Assembly: GCA_964035575.1 (NCBI GenBank)
Contig: OZ037890.1
Coordinates: 744,001-808,000 of the forward strand
Direction: 5' to 3'
DNA length: 64,000 nucleotides
Source: Rhynchopus sp. YZ270_cl-10
Taxonomy: Eukaryota; Euglenozoa; Diplonemea; Diplonemida; Diplonemidae
Of this stretch, positions 52,642-64,000 are shown piece by piece. The notes below the pieces were generated by a model, which searched no databases, was not told the origin of the DNA, and saw only the letters and a list, made by a program, of their open reading frames with translations. Position numbers and translations under genes: made by a program. The first letter of the stretch is position 1; the number at the start of each line of letters is the position of its first letter.

Positions 52642-52784
52642 ATGGTGTTCGTGATCCCCGTCAGTTCACGTTTGCAGCACTTTTAGAGGGTGCCTTTTTT
52701 TTTCACAAATTTTTGGGCTGTGAAAAATAAGACACCCCCCTCCAGTAGCACCTTTCGTAGCAGTTGTAAATTCACGAACACCAT
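52642..52784. mobile_element. 143-bp MITE-like inverted-repeat element
   Basis: ATGGTGTTCGTGA at the left end is matched perfectly by its reverse complement at the right end. Weaker pairing continues inward (GGTGC/GCACC blocks). Its length is typical of a MITE, but I find no clear target duplication. Confidence 0.45.
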
Positions 52785-53425
52785 TAATGTTTTTTTTGTT
52801 TTGTTTTGTTTTTTTAAAGTACGTGCCTGCATCCAAGAAAATGTCTGCACGTTTTTCTTCTTCTTTTAATCAACGGGGTGCCCACGCACCCCCTGTTTAC
52901 TATGCTTGTTCGATTGCACTAAATGCATGTTCAGTATCCCTTTCTTCTCTACCCACAGCTCTCCTCTTCGAGCCACCTTCTGAAGGGGAGAACGAAAAAA
53001 AATGTTCCAAAATATAGCGGAGATTGCAAAGGCAAAAAGGGGGTGTGGTGGTGGCCTGTATGACGCCAACCCTTTTCACAATAAAGTGACACGTTGTGGT
53101 GTTCGCTGCTTTTGGTGGCACTGCACGTTTGTCTTTTTGATGATGCGGTGGTTGCTTGTCTATACATTAGTACTATACATGGAAAGCAGAGGGCACAGAA
53201 GGAGGCTCGCTTTGGGCTTACACGGTGTCCCTGTTTTTGGAAATGACGTGACGGTCTACATGGCTCAAAAAAACAGGGGGGTGAAATAACCAAAATTAAC
53301 ACCTGTTAGGGCCTTACAGTGCACCACCGTTTCCTATATGTCTTTCATCTCTCCACAGCTTTTAGGTGTAATGCCCCTCCCTGGGGGTTTACCTTTTCTT
53401 TTTGCGCGATAACGAATGTGACTCA

Positions 53426-53470
53426 AGGTGGCTAAGCATGAGAGGGCTTAGGGTCATCTAATAAACTTTT
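53426..53470 (+). repeat. CTAAGC-hairpin element
   Basis: AGGTGGCTAAGC, loop ATGAGAG, GGCTTAGGGTCATCTAATAA and a T-rich tract. It is preceded by GCGATAACGAATGTGACT, related to the GATAAC motif ahead of other copies. Confidence 0.7.
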
Positions 53471-53952
53471 CCTATTTTTATTTTACTGTGTCACCAATGA
53501 AGTGGCTTTCTGCTGGTTTGATAACCAAAATGAGAGGTCTGGTGACGTCTACGATAGCGTTTTTGCACATATTCAAATTCGATTGTGTGAGAGAGACGCA
53601 TTCAAAAAATATAATTTCCCCGCTCACGTTTCATGTTTTCTTTGGAAAGTATCTCAAATGTCTTTCGGTAGATTCTATGTTTCCGACCCCCCTCTGTTTA
53701 AAAAATAATGTTGCAGAGTGTACTGGAAATAAGACTGCACAGTTCGGTGCCCGTCACCCCTTCCCTCCGTATACATCCCCCTTCTTCCCGCAGTCTGTTC
53801 CTCAAGAATGAAACCAAAGTATCCTGTACAGGCTTACAAAGGGCTTGCCATTCGATGAGGATTGGTACTTAGCCTACAAAAAAACTCTCTTTTGGGGGGA
53901 AGGTTCATAAAGTGAGGTCTATTTTGTTTTGTTTGTTTTGATAACAAATGTG

Positions 53953-53998
53953 AGGTGACTAAGCACGAGAGGGCTTAGGATCATCTTATAAACTTTTT
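53953..53998 (+). repeat. CTAAGC-hairpin element
   Basis: AGGTGACTAAGC, loop ACGAGAG, GGCTTAGGATCATCTTATAA and a T-rich tract, preceded by TTTGATAACAAATGTG. Confidence 0.75.
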
Positions 53999-54188
53999 CT
54001 TTGGTTTTTGCTCTCTTTTCTATGGCTCTTTCTTCTGCGAGTTGTTCTATCTTAAGATGAGGTACGGGCATGCGGCACACCGATAAGCCCATTCACCATT
54101 GTGTTACTGCACCAAAACGATAGTGCTAGTGATATGTGTACGTTCACAGCGAGTCACGTTCATCTTTTCAAACCTCCCTTTCTTTTTT

Positions 54189-54230
54189 GGGTAACTAAGC
54201 ACGAAAGGCTTAGGATCATCTTACGGTTTT
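54189..54230 (+). repeat. CTAAGC-hairpin element
   Basis: GGGTAACTAAGC, loop ACGAAAG, GCTTAGGATCATCTTACGG and a T run. The stem is intact. Confidence 0.7.
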
Positions 54231-54571
54231 TTTTTGCACCGCGCACTCCACGAGACGGTGATCAGATACATGACTTCCCTCTCTCTCCTCTCATTTTGTG
54301 CATCACCGCAAACCCGCGACCCCTCCCCGCCTATATCACCTCAAAAACAGAACACAAAACATCCCCGTTTTCATTGCATTCTTTGTTTAATCCAAACGCA
54401 TTCTTTTGTTATTGTACACATACCCAGCTCCACTGACAGCACCGTAAGGCAGCCCACCCCCAGCACCCTCACCCCTACCGCCATGCTGAGGTGTTGAAGT
54501 ACCTTAAACACCCTCTTCAAGAGCGGGGTTGCTCTCCTTCTCTTTCCCCTCCCTCTGTCCGTGCTCTCCCA

Positions 54572-57500
54572 ATGCGGCAGGTGCCACTCTTCTCGCTGCT
54601 GTCACCGCACAATGGGTACATAATACTAGTGCTGGCCTTAGTGGGGTCATGTGAAGCAACGAACTGTGGTACCTACACCTGCCCGGCAGGGTCCGTCCTG
54701 AAAGGGACACCCTCCTCAATTACGTGTGCTGGTGGACCGCCGTGTACGTCGAATGCGGCGAACAACCTGCTGTGCTGTGATTTGGACTGTGCAGTCGCAA
54801 CTGTTGTCGGAGCGTCGACAGTCCCGTGCACGGAGGGTGGTACCGTGATCTCGGGTACAGTGTGTACGTGGACAGCTGACACGGGGTACACCTGCGGCGC
54901 AATTGGGCCAACGACGTGCACGAACGGTGTGGTGACCGGGACTGTGACCTGCGCCATCACAAACTGCGGGACGTTCACTGCAGCAATGGCAACAGCAAAC
55001 AACGTTGCCCTGCCCGGCAGTACAGCCACCTGTGACGACTATGGTGAGGCTGCCTGTGCGCTGACGTGCCTGACAGGGTGGACCGGCTCTCCCAGTCTGA
55101 GCTGCCCCTTGTCCGGGACATACCAAGTCACCTCCCCATGCAGTCCGAATGTGTGCAGCTCAGCCGCAACCATCAGCAACACAGATGCAAATGCAGATTA
55201 CAGCACCTGCAACGGGTTGACGTCCGGGACCAACTGCGTCGCAAACTGCAACTCGGGGTACGAGCGCACAAACAACGCCATCGCGCTGACGTGCCAGACA
55301 AACGGCGACTTCGATGCACAAAGTGTGACGTCGTGCACGCTCATCGTCTGCACAGCGTTCAACCCAACACCCCACTTTGTGAACGCACCCACCGTCACCA
55401 CTTGCGACGATGCGACAGAAGGAACATGTGCGCTCACGTGCCTTACCGGTTACACCGGTGCGCTTACACTGGACTGTACTGGGTCGAGCAACCCAGGGAC
55501 GTGGACTGTCACAGGGACGACGTGCACGGACAACTGTATTGCACAGACAGCAGCATCGATCGTTCCGCCTGTTGGGGTGGGGCTTGTCACGGGGACCGAT
55601 GTGGGGACGTGCGTAGCGGGGAGGTTCACTGTCGCCACCCCAACGTGTTCGGTGACTGCGTGCGATGCAGGGTACACTGCTGCGGGGGCGAGCTTGGTCA
55701 CATGCAGTGCTGCGGGTGTGTTGTCTGCGGGCGCGGGACTGACATGCACAGAGGCCACGTGCACCGCCTACACTCTCCCGACTGGAGTGTCGATTGGAAC
55801 GTGTCCTGCGAATCTTCGGCCAGTGTCGAACCCGTCGTGCACGCTTGCCTGCTCAACAGGGTACTACGTTGCGAGTGGAACAACCACACTGTCGTGTTCA
55901 ACAGCCGTGCTGACCCCCAGCACCACCCTCTTCTGTGACACTGTGAAATGCGGGAACGCTGTTGATTTTACTCTTAACAATGCTGTTGCCACGACACTGA
56001 CTGTGTGCGATCAACAGATCAAGCCTGCCTGCGCGATCACCTGCCTGCCTGGCTACACCAGCGCAGGTGCGACCACCCTTTCTTGCACTGGCGCAAACAC
56101 TTGGACGTTCACAAACCCTTGCACGTCGCAGTCATGCGGAGTGTTTGCCTTTGCTACAAACCACGTGCCTGCCGCTACTGTTGTGACCGGGTGCGACGAG
56201 GTTCACGAGGGCACCTGCACGACCACGTGCGATGCGGGGTGGAGTGGGAACCCCATCTTGGACTGTGCCCTCCCTGGACCCGCATGGACTGTGACCAACC
56301 CCTGCACCGAAAACAGCTGTGCGGCGTACGCCTTCCCGACAGGGGTGACTGGAGGGGCGACAGACCCCTGCACCAATGGCATTGTCCTTACCTCCACCAC
56401 TGACGCCACATGCAACCTTGCATGCGCCATCGGGTACGTTGCAGCAACGTCGACACTTGACTGTGCTTCGACTGCGGTTGGAAACCAGCAACCAACATTA
56501 GGAGCAGGCACGCTGACCTGCACCCCGACATGTGGGCTGCACACATGCACCACAGCCTTCTCGAGACTCCGCGCCACCCCAAACTCTGTATCCTGTGGAG
56601 GCACCTGTACAGAAACGATTTGCTGCGTTGGCTTGGTGATTTCATCCACCACACTCACAACAAGCGAGACGGGCACCACTGCAACCTTCACGCTGGAGCT
56701 ATTGGGGCAGCCCACTCTTGATGTGAACGTCCCTCTCACGCACAACGACGGGTCGGAAGGGTCGATGACCTCGAACCTTGGGCACAGCGGGACGGCGTTT
56801 ACTTTGGTGTTCACAAACCTGAACTGGAACACGCAGCAGACTGTGACGGTGACTGGGCTTAACGACGCTCTCTTGGATGGAGACATTTCGTACACCATCA
56901 CGATCGGGACGTTGGTGTCGGGTGACACGGATTACAATGGTATCACGACACCTGATATCACGGTGACGAACTTGGATGACGAGTTCACTGCCACTACGTC
57001 ATACACACCGAGCTTGACCACCAGCGTGTCGAAGTCGGTGTCCCCAACCATATCGCACACAATGAGCAGCACGTTGTCCCCGAGTCTGACGTTTTCTCGT
57101 TCCAACACACTCACCGTTACGACAACGTTGTCAGTGTCGAAGTCGCTCAGCCCGACGCAGTCGCCGACTATATCTGCAACCCCAACGTTCACAGCGTCCC
57201 TAACTCCTACCACCACGATGTCTCGCACATTGACAAAGTCTATGACACTTAGCACAACGCTCTCCCCCACCTTCAGCATCACCCCGACCTTCACACCATC
57301 GCCCACAGAGAGCACAACGCTTTCGCCTACCTTCAGCATCACACCAAGCTTCACTCCAACGTTCACAGAGAGCACGACGCTGTCGCCCACTTTCAGCATT
57401 ACACCAAGCCTCACGGTAACGCACACTGCAAGCAAGACGCTGACACAGACAATCAGCAAGACAGAGAGCCTGACGCTGACACACACTGCTAGCCCGACAC

Positions 57501-60500
57501 TTACGCAGACGATCAGCAAGACAGACAGTCTTACACTGACGCACACTGCAAGCCCGACACTTACGCAGACAATCAGTCCGACGGAGACACTGACACAGAC
57601 GCCCACAGAAACAGTCACGAAGACGCCGACACCGACTACAACCCCGACTATCACCCCCACAAAGACAGTCACTCAGACACTCACACCGACGTACACGGAG
57701 ACCCCCAGCCCCACCGTCTCGCTGACGCTGTCGCCGACGATCACACCCACCTCCACGATCACGCGCACCATCACTTCGTCCCTGACACCGACGTTCACAG
57801 TGACACCCACACGCACTGCTACACGCACCGTTACTCTGTCACTAACGCCGACGTTTTCAGTGACGCCGACACCCACCTACACACGCACCGTCACTCAGAC
57901 ACTCACGCCGACGCTTTCAATGACACCGACACACACATTCTCGATCACACCGACGCCAACGTACACGCTGACGCCGACGTACACAGTGTCGCCGACGCTC
58001 TCTCTGACACGTACGCCCACGTATACAGTGACCCCGACAGACACCAAGTCATTGACACTTACGAGAACACCGACGTTCACGTTTACGAAGTCAACCACGT
58101 TCACCATCAGCAGAACGCCGACGTTTTCCATTACGCCGACGTTCTCGCTCTCAGAAACACTGACGCTTCCTACCGCGACTGAGACGATATCAGCGACACT
58201 GACACTGCCGACTGCGACAGAGACGATATCGAAGACACTGACGCTGCCGTCTGCGACGGAAACATTCTCGCCGACGTTCACACTGCGCACACCGACGAAC
58301 ACGCTGTCGATCACGTTCACACTGCCTACGGCCACGGAGACGTTGTCGCCGACGATTTCAATATCGTCGACACGCACGAACACTGGGACGGACACGTTGA
58401 CACTGACGGAGAGCACGACGCAGACGTTGTCTGAGAGCATCTCTGTCACAGAGACGGTGACGCTGACGCAGACGCTGACGATTCCTATCACACCAACGGA
58501 GACGTTCACGAAGTCTGCGACAGCTTCACGGACGTTCACGTTCTCGCTCTCACCGACGCATTCTTTGACGGACACTCTGACGGTTTCGATTCCGATACCG
58601 ACACCGACACGGACGTTTACTTTTACACATTCGTCGTCGCATAGCGAGACCTTCACCCCGACACTGTCGCTGTCGGAGACGACGGGTACCGCCACGCTGT
58701 CGGGGACCGTCAGCCCGACACCTTTTTTCTCACGCACCTCTGCCACCACGACAGACTCGCTTGTATACTCCGTGCCCCCGGAGGGGACGCGCACGATCCG
58801 CGAGCCACGTGTTAAGGTGGGCGACCTTGTGGTGGTGGAGTCCAATGGGCTGCGCTACGGGCAGGTCGTCAACCTCCAGGCAGACGGCAACCTGCGTATC
58901 AGAGCCTCACAGACGGACCCCGCTGGCGGTGTCACCTTTGCGAAAGTGTACCCCTTCGTATGCAACACACCCTATCAACATACCCCACACCCCACACACC
59001 TATCTATGCTAACACCTTCCACAGAGGATCTTCCCTGGCGACAAAGTAAAGGTGCGCGACGCGAGCAGCCAGCTCTGGGCTGACGGAAACATTCTCGGCA
59101 AGAACAGCGTATGTCTCCCCCTCCCCAATCTTTTGTAGTCCAACCCATGCTCAAAACACAAGCCTTGACATCGTACACACCTTTCTTCTTTGGCCAGAGG
59201 TCACCCCTTCTCATTGTACCTTCACCTTTTGGCCCTTCTCTGCATTCCCACCTTCCCACACACAACCTACAGGAAGACCAGCCCATAGTGGACACCGAGG
59301 GCAGTCTGGGGACATGGCAATTTGTCAAACCCGATTCGGTGTCTCCTGGTGAATACGTGGCAGCACGGCGGGGTTTGACTGATTCGTGGGTGTTGGGACG
59401 CATGACGACATCGGGGCGTGTGGAGACAACGGATGGTGCACAGCGGACATACAGCGAGGTCATCCAGACCGGATTTAAACCGGGCGACCCTGTGCGTGTG
59501 AGCACCGGGGGTGGCTTCACTGCGGGGGTGGTGGACCGGATCCAGGGCGGGGATGTGTTTGTCTTCATCAACGGCGTCTCGCAGACGTACCCGAAGATCG
59601 TCCCGTACGTCCTGCCCCCGACATGCAACATCGCAGGGAGGGCAGTCATCCAGCGCAACGTCGTGACGGACAGCTTTGTCTCTGTGCAGGGCGGCGACGT
59701 CACTGTCGCCTCTGGGGAGATCCTCGTTGCGGGCGCTGCGTCCAGCGCCATTGTGCAGATGGCAGGCCCCTTCGAAGGCACGCTAGCGATAGGAGGCACA
59801 GCCACCACTGTGGGTGTCCTCGGGTTGCTGGTGCCTGGGGCGCCGGGTGTAGGGGGGATGCGTGCACTGACACCGCTTGGGGGCTTAGAGGTGTGGTCGC
59901 ATTACTACTCGACACGGCTGTCGCCCGGTGCGACAGTGACAGTCGATGCAGGTACCGGCACCTTCCTCGGGGTCAACGGTGACAACGCGGAGGTGTGGGG
60001 CCTCGGCACAGCAGCCCTCCTCCCCACCGCCACCGCCATCACCGCCTCGCGCGGGATGAACGCAGGCGACGACGTCTACGTGCGGGACACAATCATCGAT
60101 GGGTGGAGGCGTGGCACGGTGCCTCTCCCTGGTGTCGCCAGGGTGGATGTGCCGGACATTGCTGGGAGGCGGTGGCGGCAGTTTTTCCCCGTATGTTCTC
60201 TCTCTTTACTTTTGGGGGGCATTTTGTGAATATCGTGGTTTGTATTTTGCTTGTGGGGTTTAGTGCTGAGGGGCAACTCTCTGAACTGTGATGCAGTAGA
60301 GTTTGCGAGTAGTGAATGTATTTAGAAAAAGAAGTGGTGGATGCAGCTACCCACCACCACCACCACCAACAGGCCGTGCTGTTCTCCACCGATGTTGTTC
60401 TTGCCCGTGATGTCAACTCCGAGAAATGGCAGGTCGGCACCGTCAACTTCCCGCCCGTCACCACCCCCGGCTCCTTCGCACCGCCAACAGTCCAAACCGC

Positions 60501-63142
60501 ACCCACCTCAGCACCGCGCGCCTATGGTCAGGTCGAGAGAGTGGTATGCCTTCCCACCCTACGTTGCTCTTCCCTTGCAACACCTATGTTTCCCCCCCTG
60601 CCAATCTTCGACCAACGGCTTATCCATACGCATTGTTTTCTACCTCTGTTCATTTAGAAACCATCTCAATGTTGGATGTGACCTTACAATCCCTACAATT
60701 CTCTCTTATTCATAACCACAGGGCTTCGCCACGGACGAAAGCGTTTGGGTCCGCGACACCGTCTCCGACACCTGGGCACAGGGCATTGTCATTGTCCCCG
60801 GAGGCGCAGCACCGACGGTAGGCCTGCTCGCCCAGCCTGGCCTCTCTGGGCGTGTGTACAGCTACATCCGCCCTGCTGAGGTCACACCTGGCGACTATGT
60901 GGTGTGCCGCGACGAGCCTAGCGACCCCTGGGTTGTGGGCGAGATTACCCGGGTCTTGAAGATCAGCATGGGCATACAGGTCAATGTCAGCGGCCTGCCG
61001 GTACCACGGGTGTACAAGCAGGTCATCCCGAAGGGCTTCCGGAACCCTAAGGTAACACCTGCTGCGGGTTGGTCGCAGAGCGCTGCACAGCCGACCGCAC
61101 CGCTGATAAAGGAGAAGGCATTTGTCCGTGACTCAGCGGTGGGGGAGTGGTCCTTGGGGGATGTGGAGGAGAACCGTGGGGAGGTTCTTGTGATCTCGAA
61201 GGTGTGGACGTTCCTGCAGCCGCCTGTGTTCTGCCGTGGCGATGCGGTGCGGGTACGCGACCACCCTGGGGGAGAGGACTCCTGGCGGAAGGGGGCTGTC
61301 TCTGACATCATCGGGGGTGTGCCGTTCTTCACCTCGGAGGCATCGCAGTGGACGATCACAGAGCCTGCTGGGTACAGAAAGGGTGACACCGTCTTGGTGA
61401 AGGACCGCACCGACTCCACATGGGTCACCGCTCTCGTCACAAAGACCGGCGGCAGTGGCGGCGACTCTGTCATCGAAGCTGCTGCCGTATCAGGCTCACC
61501 AAAGACCTGGGATTTCATTAGACCCGACGTCCTGCAGTCCACCCAACGCGTTCTTGTCAGAGACAACGCATTCGAGCCATGGGAAGAAGGTATCGTCACC
61601 GACGGCGCAACCGGCCTCATCCGCGTCACCGAGAACCCCCTCGGAGATGAGAACAAACCCTACAAGCAGGTCCTCCCATTGGGCTACCGCCCGGGCGATG
61701 TTGTCATGGTCGGCGAAACGAACACTGGGCCGTTCATGGAGGGGCGTGTTGCTTCGAGCACTCTGAGCGGCTTTGTTTTTGTGACTGTTGCGAATGGCAG
61801 TGTGCTCCACTACCCTCATGTGCACCCGGTGTTTACGAGAGAGGATGCGGGGAACCTGCCGTTGGTGGTGGTGAAGGATGAGGAGACGGAGCCCTTCAGG
61901 CTTGGGTTCTTCACAGATGCGGCGTCGACATTGAATTCGGAGAAGACACCCCTCGTGCAGACCTTCGCCTCCCCGTGGGTGCAGTTCAAGACCGAGGCAG
62001 ACTTTCAGGCGAACAACGTCAATACAACAGTTCTCACCACAGCGGCGCCTCCTGTGCCGACCACAGAGGCGCCGTTTGTCACCCCAGATCCGACGACAGT
62101 CACGACCGATAAAATTGTCATTAAAATTGAAACAAACTGCGCCGACTTAACGAACGCAACATGCTTCAATATGACCGAATTCAAATTGGTGATCTCAGAG
62201 GAGCTCAAACTCGAAGGCTGTGGTGCTACAACACTGCCAGGAAACGGCGCCGACATCGTCAACGTCAACACCGTCCCAGGGGATATCACGCCGAAAACCC
62301 CTACCACGTATTTAGAGGTTTCCTTCGACGACTGCCCCGACAAGGGATGGACCGGGGAGCAGATTGCAGAGAACTTTAACAGCACCATCATTGGCGACCC
62401 CAAATCGCGCGCCCGGGTGGAAGGAAAGGGATATAAAATTATTGACTCTCGCTATATTCCTGCCTTCGGGAAGACTCTGGTACCTCAGGTCACTGATGTT
62501 CCTGCGAACTTTGGAGGGGCCGGGACGCAGAGTGATGACGATGATTCGATTCCTTGGTGGCCTTTTTTGCTTGCAGGCATTTTGTGTTGCTGCTTGCTGT
62601 GTCTTCTGCTTCTTTGCGGACGGCGGAATAAGGAGCGGAGAGATAAAGACCAGATGCTTGCTCGCGATGCGACCCGCGATCATGGTCTTGAAATGGACGA
62701 TAAATCGGACACCTCTGATCAACCCCACGAGAAGGTGTTTCTTGAACCAGAACCCTACACGGTGTATCCCGAGTTGGATGTCGTGCCGTCTATTGTGTCG
62801 TACCCATCCCCAGAGAAGCAGAGCATGAAGGAGTTGCCTGGGCTGGACCGAGAGTACACCCCACCCGAGGTGTCTGCGTTTGACCAATATGATAAGTGGG
62901 CAGAGGAGGGGCGTCCCAGCGACGGTGTCGACGTGGAAAGCTGGCGTCAAGGTTCGTACTCAGTGGACCCCTTGGACAGACCATCGTCCTCAACACCTAC
63001 CCGTGCTGGGCCGTTCTCGCGTGTTGCACAACCACCAGGAGGTTTTGGAAGAGGGAACCTCGCCGACATGATGTCAACCCGCAAAGAAGGGGAGGCCCCA
63101 GGGGACAACAGAGATGGCCAGCGCTTCCCGGTGGTGATTTGA
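54572..63142 (+). CDS. giant mucin-like transmembrane surface protein with Calx-beta-like and VxVRD-type repeats
   Basis: Exons 54572-58957, 59025-59108, 59273-60190, 60373-60543 and 60722-63142, all phase 0, give 2,659 residues. The ATG at 54572 starts a signal peptide ending near SCEA. Residues ~30-690 are Cys-rich modules with a CDDxxExxCALTCLTGYTG-type pattern, akin to sushi domains. A Calx-beta-like domain follows (~690-803: TSETGTTATFTLEL, VTVTGLNDALLDGD). Then ~580 residues of Thr/Ser/Pro repeats (LSPTFSITPSFTPTFTEST) look like a mucin stalk for dense O-glycosylation. The rest is about 13 copies of a 50-60-residue unit built on D-x-V-x-V-R-D, Trp, G-x-V (GDKVKVRDASSQLWADG, ESVWVRDTVSDTWAQGIV), probably small beta barrels. 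One transmembrane helix (FLLAGILCCCLLCLLLLC, ~2465) and a ~200-residue cytosolic tail end it. Adhesion or coat function is inferred. Confidence 0.8.
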
Positions 63143-64000
63143 TTGTTTGGGAGGGGGGGTGTTTGGGGTTTGGGGGGGGTTTTTTTTTGGGGTAGTTATA
63201 AAAAAAAAAATAGAATTTTTTATGGGGTGTACATACTTCGAATAATTCGAAATCTATAATCTAAAAATCAACCAATCTTTTTTTGAGATGCAAAAAGCAG
63301 AAAAAAAATTGCTCGTTTTTTTTTTCTTCTTTTTTTGCGATTTATTTTTGATGAATTTGCGTTTCTTGTTTTGTGAATTTCACGCGCTTTGTTTTTGTCT
63401 TTGTTCAGTGGTTGCGCAAAAAAAAAGTTTCTCTCTTTTGGCGTGACTGAATGGGGGGGGGGGGGTAGGGGGGCGGATTGTCCTCACAAAAAGTGAAATA
63501 AAAATTTTTTGCAACATAGAAACTCGTTTCCCGTGGAAAACTAGACACATACCCACCCCAAAAATGTTCGGAGGATCCAATGAAACCATTTTTTTACACT
63601 TTGGTGGGCTCAGAAATACCCAAAATGGGGAAAATTAGTGAAAAATGGACTTTCCCCCCAAAATGGGCAAAAGTGGTTTTTTAGCAAAAAAATTGAGTTT
63701 TTTGGATCACCAGAGGTCTATTTGGGTGACTCTCTGGTGCAAATCGGGTCCCAGGGGTCCTGTGGACCTGATTTCAACGACGAACAGACTTCTGGACCAC
63801 TTACAAATGATTTTTTTTGAATTTTGGAGTCAAAAAAAGTGCCTGTCCAGTGCTTGTCCGGTGCCTGTCCTCTCCGTGACTTTGCCCATGACCATCACCT
63901 AAAGTAGGGTATGGTACAAATTTGGGTACATACCCCCCCCAAAAATGGTCCGCGGACCCAACGGAACCGGTTTTTTACCCTTTGGAGGACTTAGAAGCAC
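63143..64000. repeat. gene-free end region with diverged direct repeats
   Basis: After the stop there are G and A/T homopolymers and no gene. A segment at about 63548-63625 (ACCCCAAAAATG, GATCCAATGAAACC, ACTTTGGTGGGCTCAGAAA) recurs with changes at about 63931-64000 (CCCCAAAAATGGTC, ACCCAACGGAACC, CCTTTGGAGGACTTAGAA). That makes a period near 384 bp, cut by the window end. It is likely the start of a longer tandem repeat. Confidence 0.55.

Larger units (their letters stand above)
52514..54571. other. intergenic spacer with repeats
   Basis: No gene recognised. It holds an inverted-repeat element at 52642-52784 and three hairpin elements, at 53426, 53953 and 54189. Their clustering ahead of the surface-protein gene suggests untranslated exons and introns in its 5' leader. 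Confidence 0.45.

Noticed and set aside
1-64000. Spliced-leader acceptor ahead of each gene
   Set aside because: Some leaders have a pyrimidine tract and AG before the ATG, but several (the 7465 and 21071 genes) have none nearby, so sequence alone does not support trans-splicing.
1-64000. Retroelements, Polintons or viral insertions
   Set aside because: No reverse transcriptase, capsid, packaging ATPase or polymerase B signature seen in any frame; the mobile DNA found is of the plain DNA-transposon kind.

Overview
The window is nuclear DNA of a free-living-type unicellular eukaryote that I cannot place with certainty. It has spliced genes with GT-AG introns (donors mostly GTATG), GC-rich coding exons in very T/A-rich spacers full of long homopolymers, a peroxisome biogenesis ATPase (PEX1), a U2 snRNP splicing factor (SF3B4), cytosolic ribosomal protein eS12, large plasma-membrane ion channels and a mucin-like surface protein. 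A protein resembling BILBO1 (the flagellar pocket collar protein of trypanosomes) and the fact that nearly every gene lies on the + strand would fit a euglenozoan or other discoban flagellate. The many conventional introns exclude a kinetoplastid, so this remains a guess.

Layout. 1-3.4 kb is gene-free and repeat-rich (18-bp tandem array, three copies of a dispersed module, a small TA-flanked MITE). 3.4-4.7 kb holds a PhoD-like metallophosphatase with a C-terminal membrane anchor. 4.9-6.5 kb is a tyrosine-recombinase transposon with inverted repeats and 30-bp palindromic sites. 7.5-13.2 kb holds an orphan, probably mitochondrial, protein and PEX1. 13.2-15.5 kb is a Mutator-like non-autonomous element whose sister copy (30.1-32.3 kb) sits in an intron of a Kv channel gene. 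16.7-19.3 kb carries an IQ/EF-hand protein and a coiled-coil protein. 19.4-20.7 kb is a 12-bp inverted-repeat-bounded block containing about 70 copies of a 9-bp satellite. 21.1-25.7 kb is a giant sirtuin whose catalytic core appears to be interrupted by a gamma-glutamylcyclotransferase-like domain. 27.1-33.3 kb is the Kv channel. 34.0-36.4 kb has four tandem eS12 genes in an ABAB pattern. 36.8-42.1 kb has SF3B4, a charged coiled-coil protein and a glycosyltransferase. 43.5-45.5 kb is the BILBO1-like gene. 46.2-52.5 kb is a four-repeat EEEE-type calcium channel with SAM-like, IQ and two WW modules. 54.6-63.1 kb is a 2,659-residue surface protein. The last kilobase is repetitive.

The genes do not form one pathway. 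What links them is chromosomal organisation: one coding direction, similar T-rich spacers, and a recurrent ~45-nt + strand element with a conserved CTAAGC/GCTTAG stem that often lies near 3' splice sites. The signals most worth following are the sirtuin-GGCT nested fusion, the intron-associated hairpin family, the tyrosine-recombinase element with its near-palindromic sites, the BILBO1-like protein and the repeat architecture of the surface protein.
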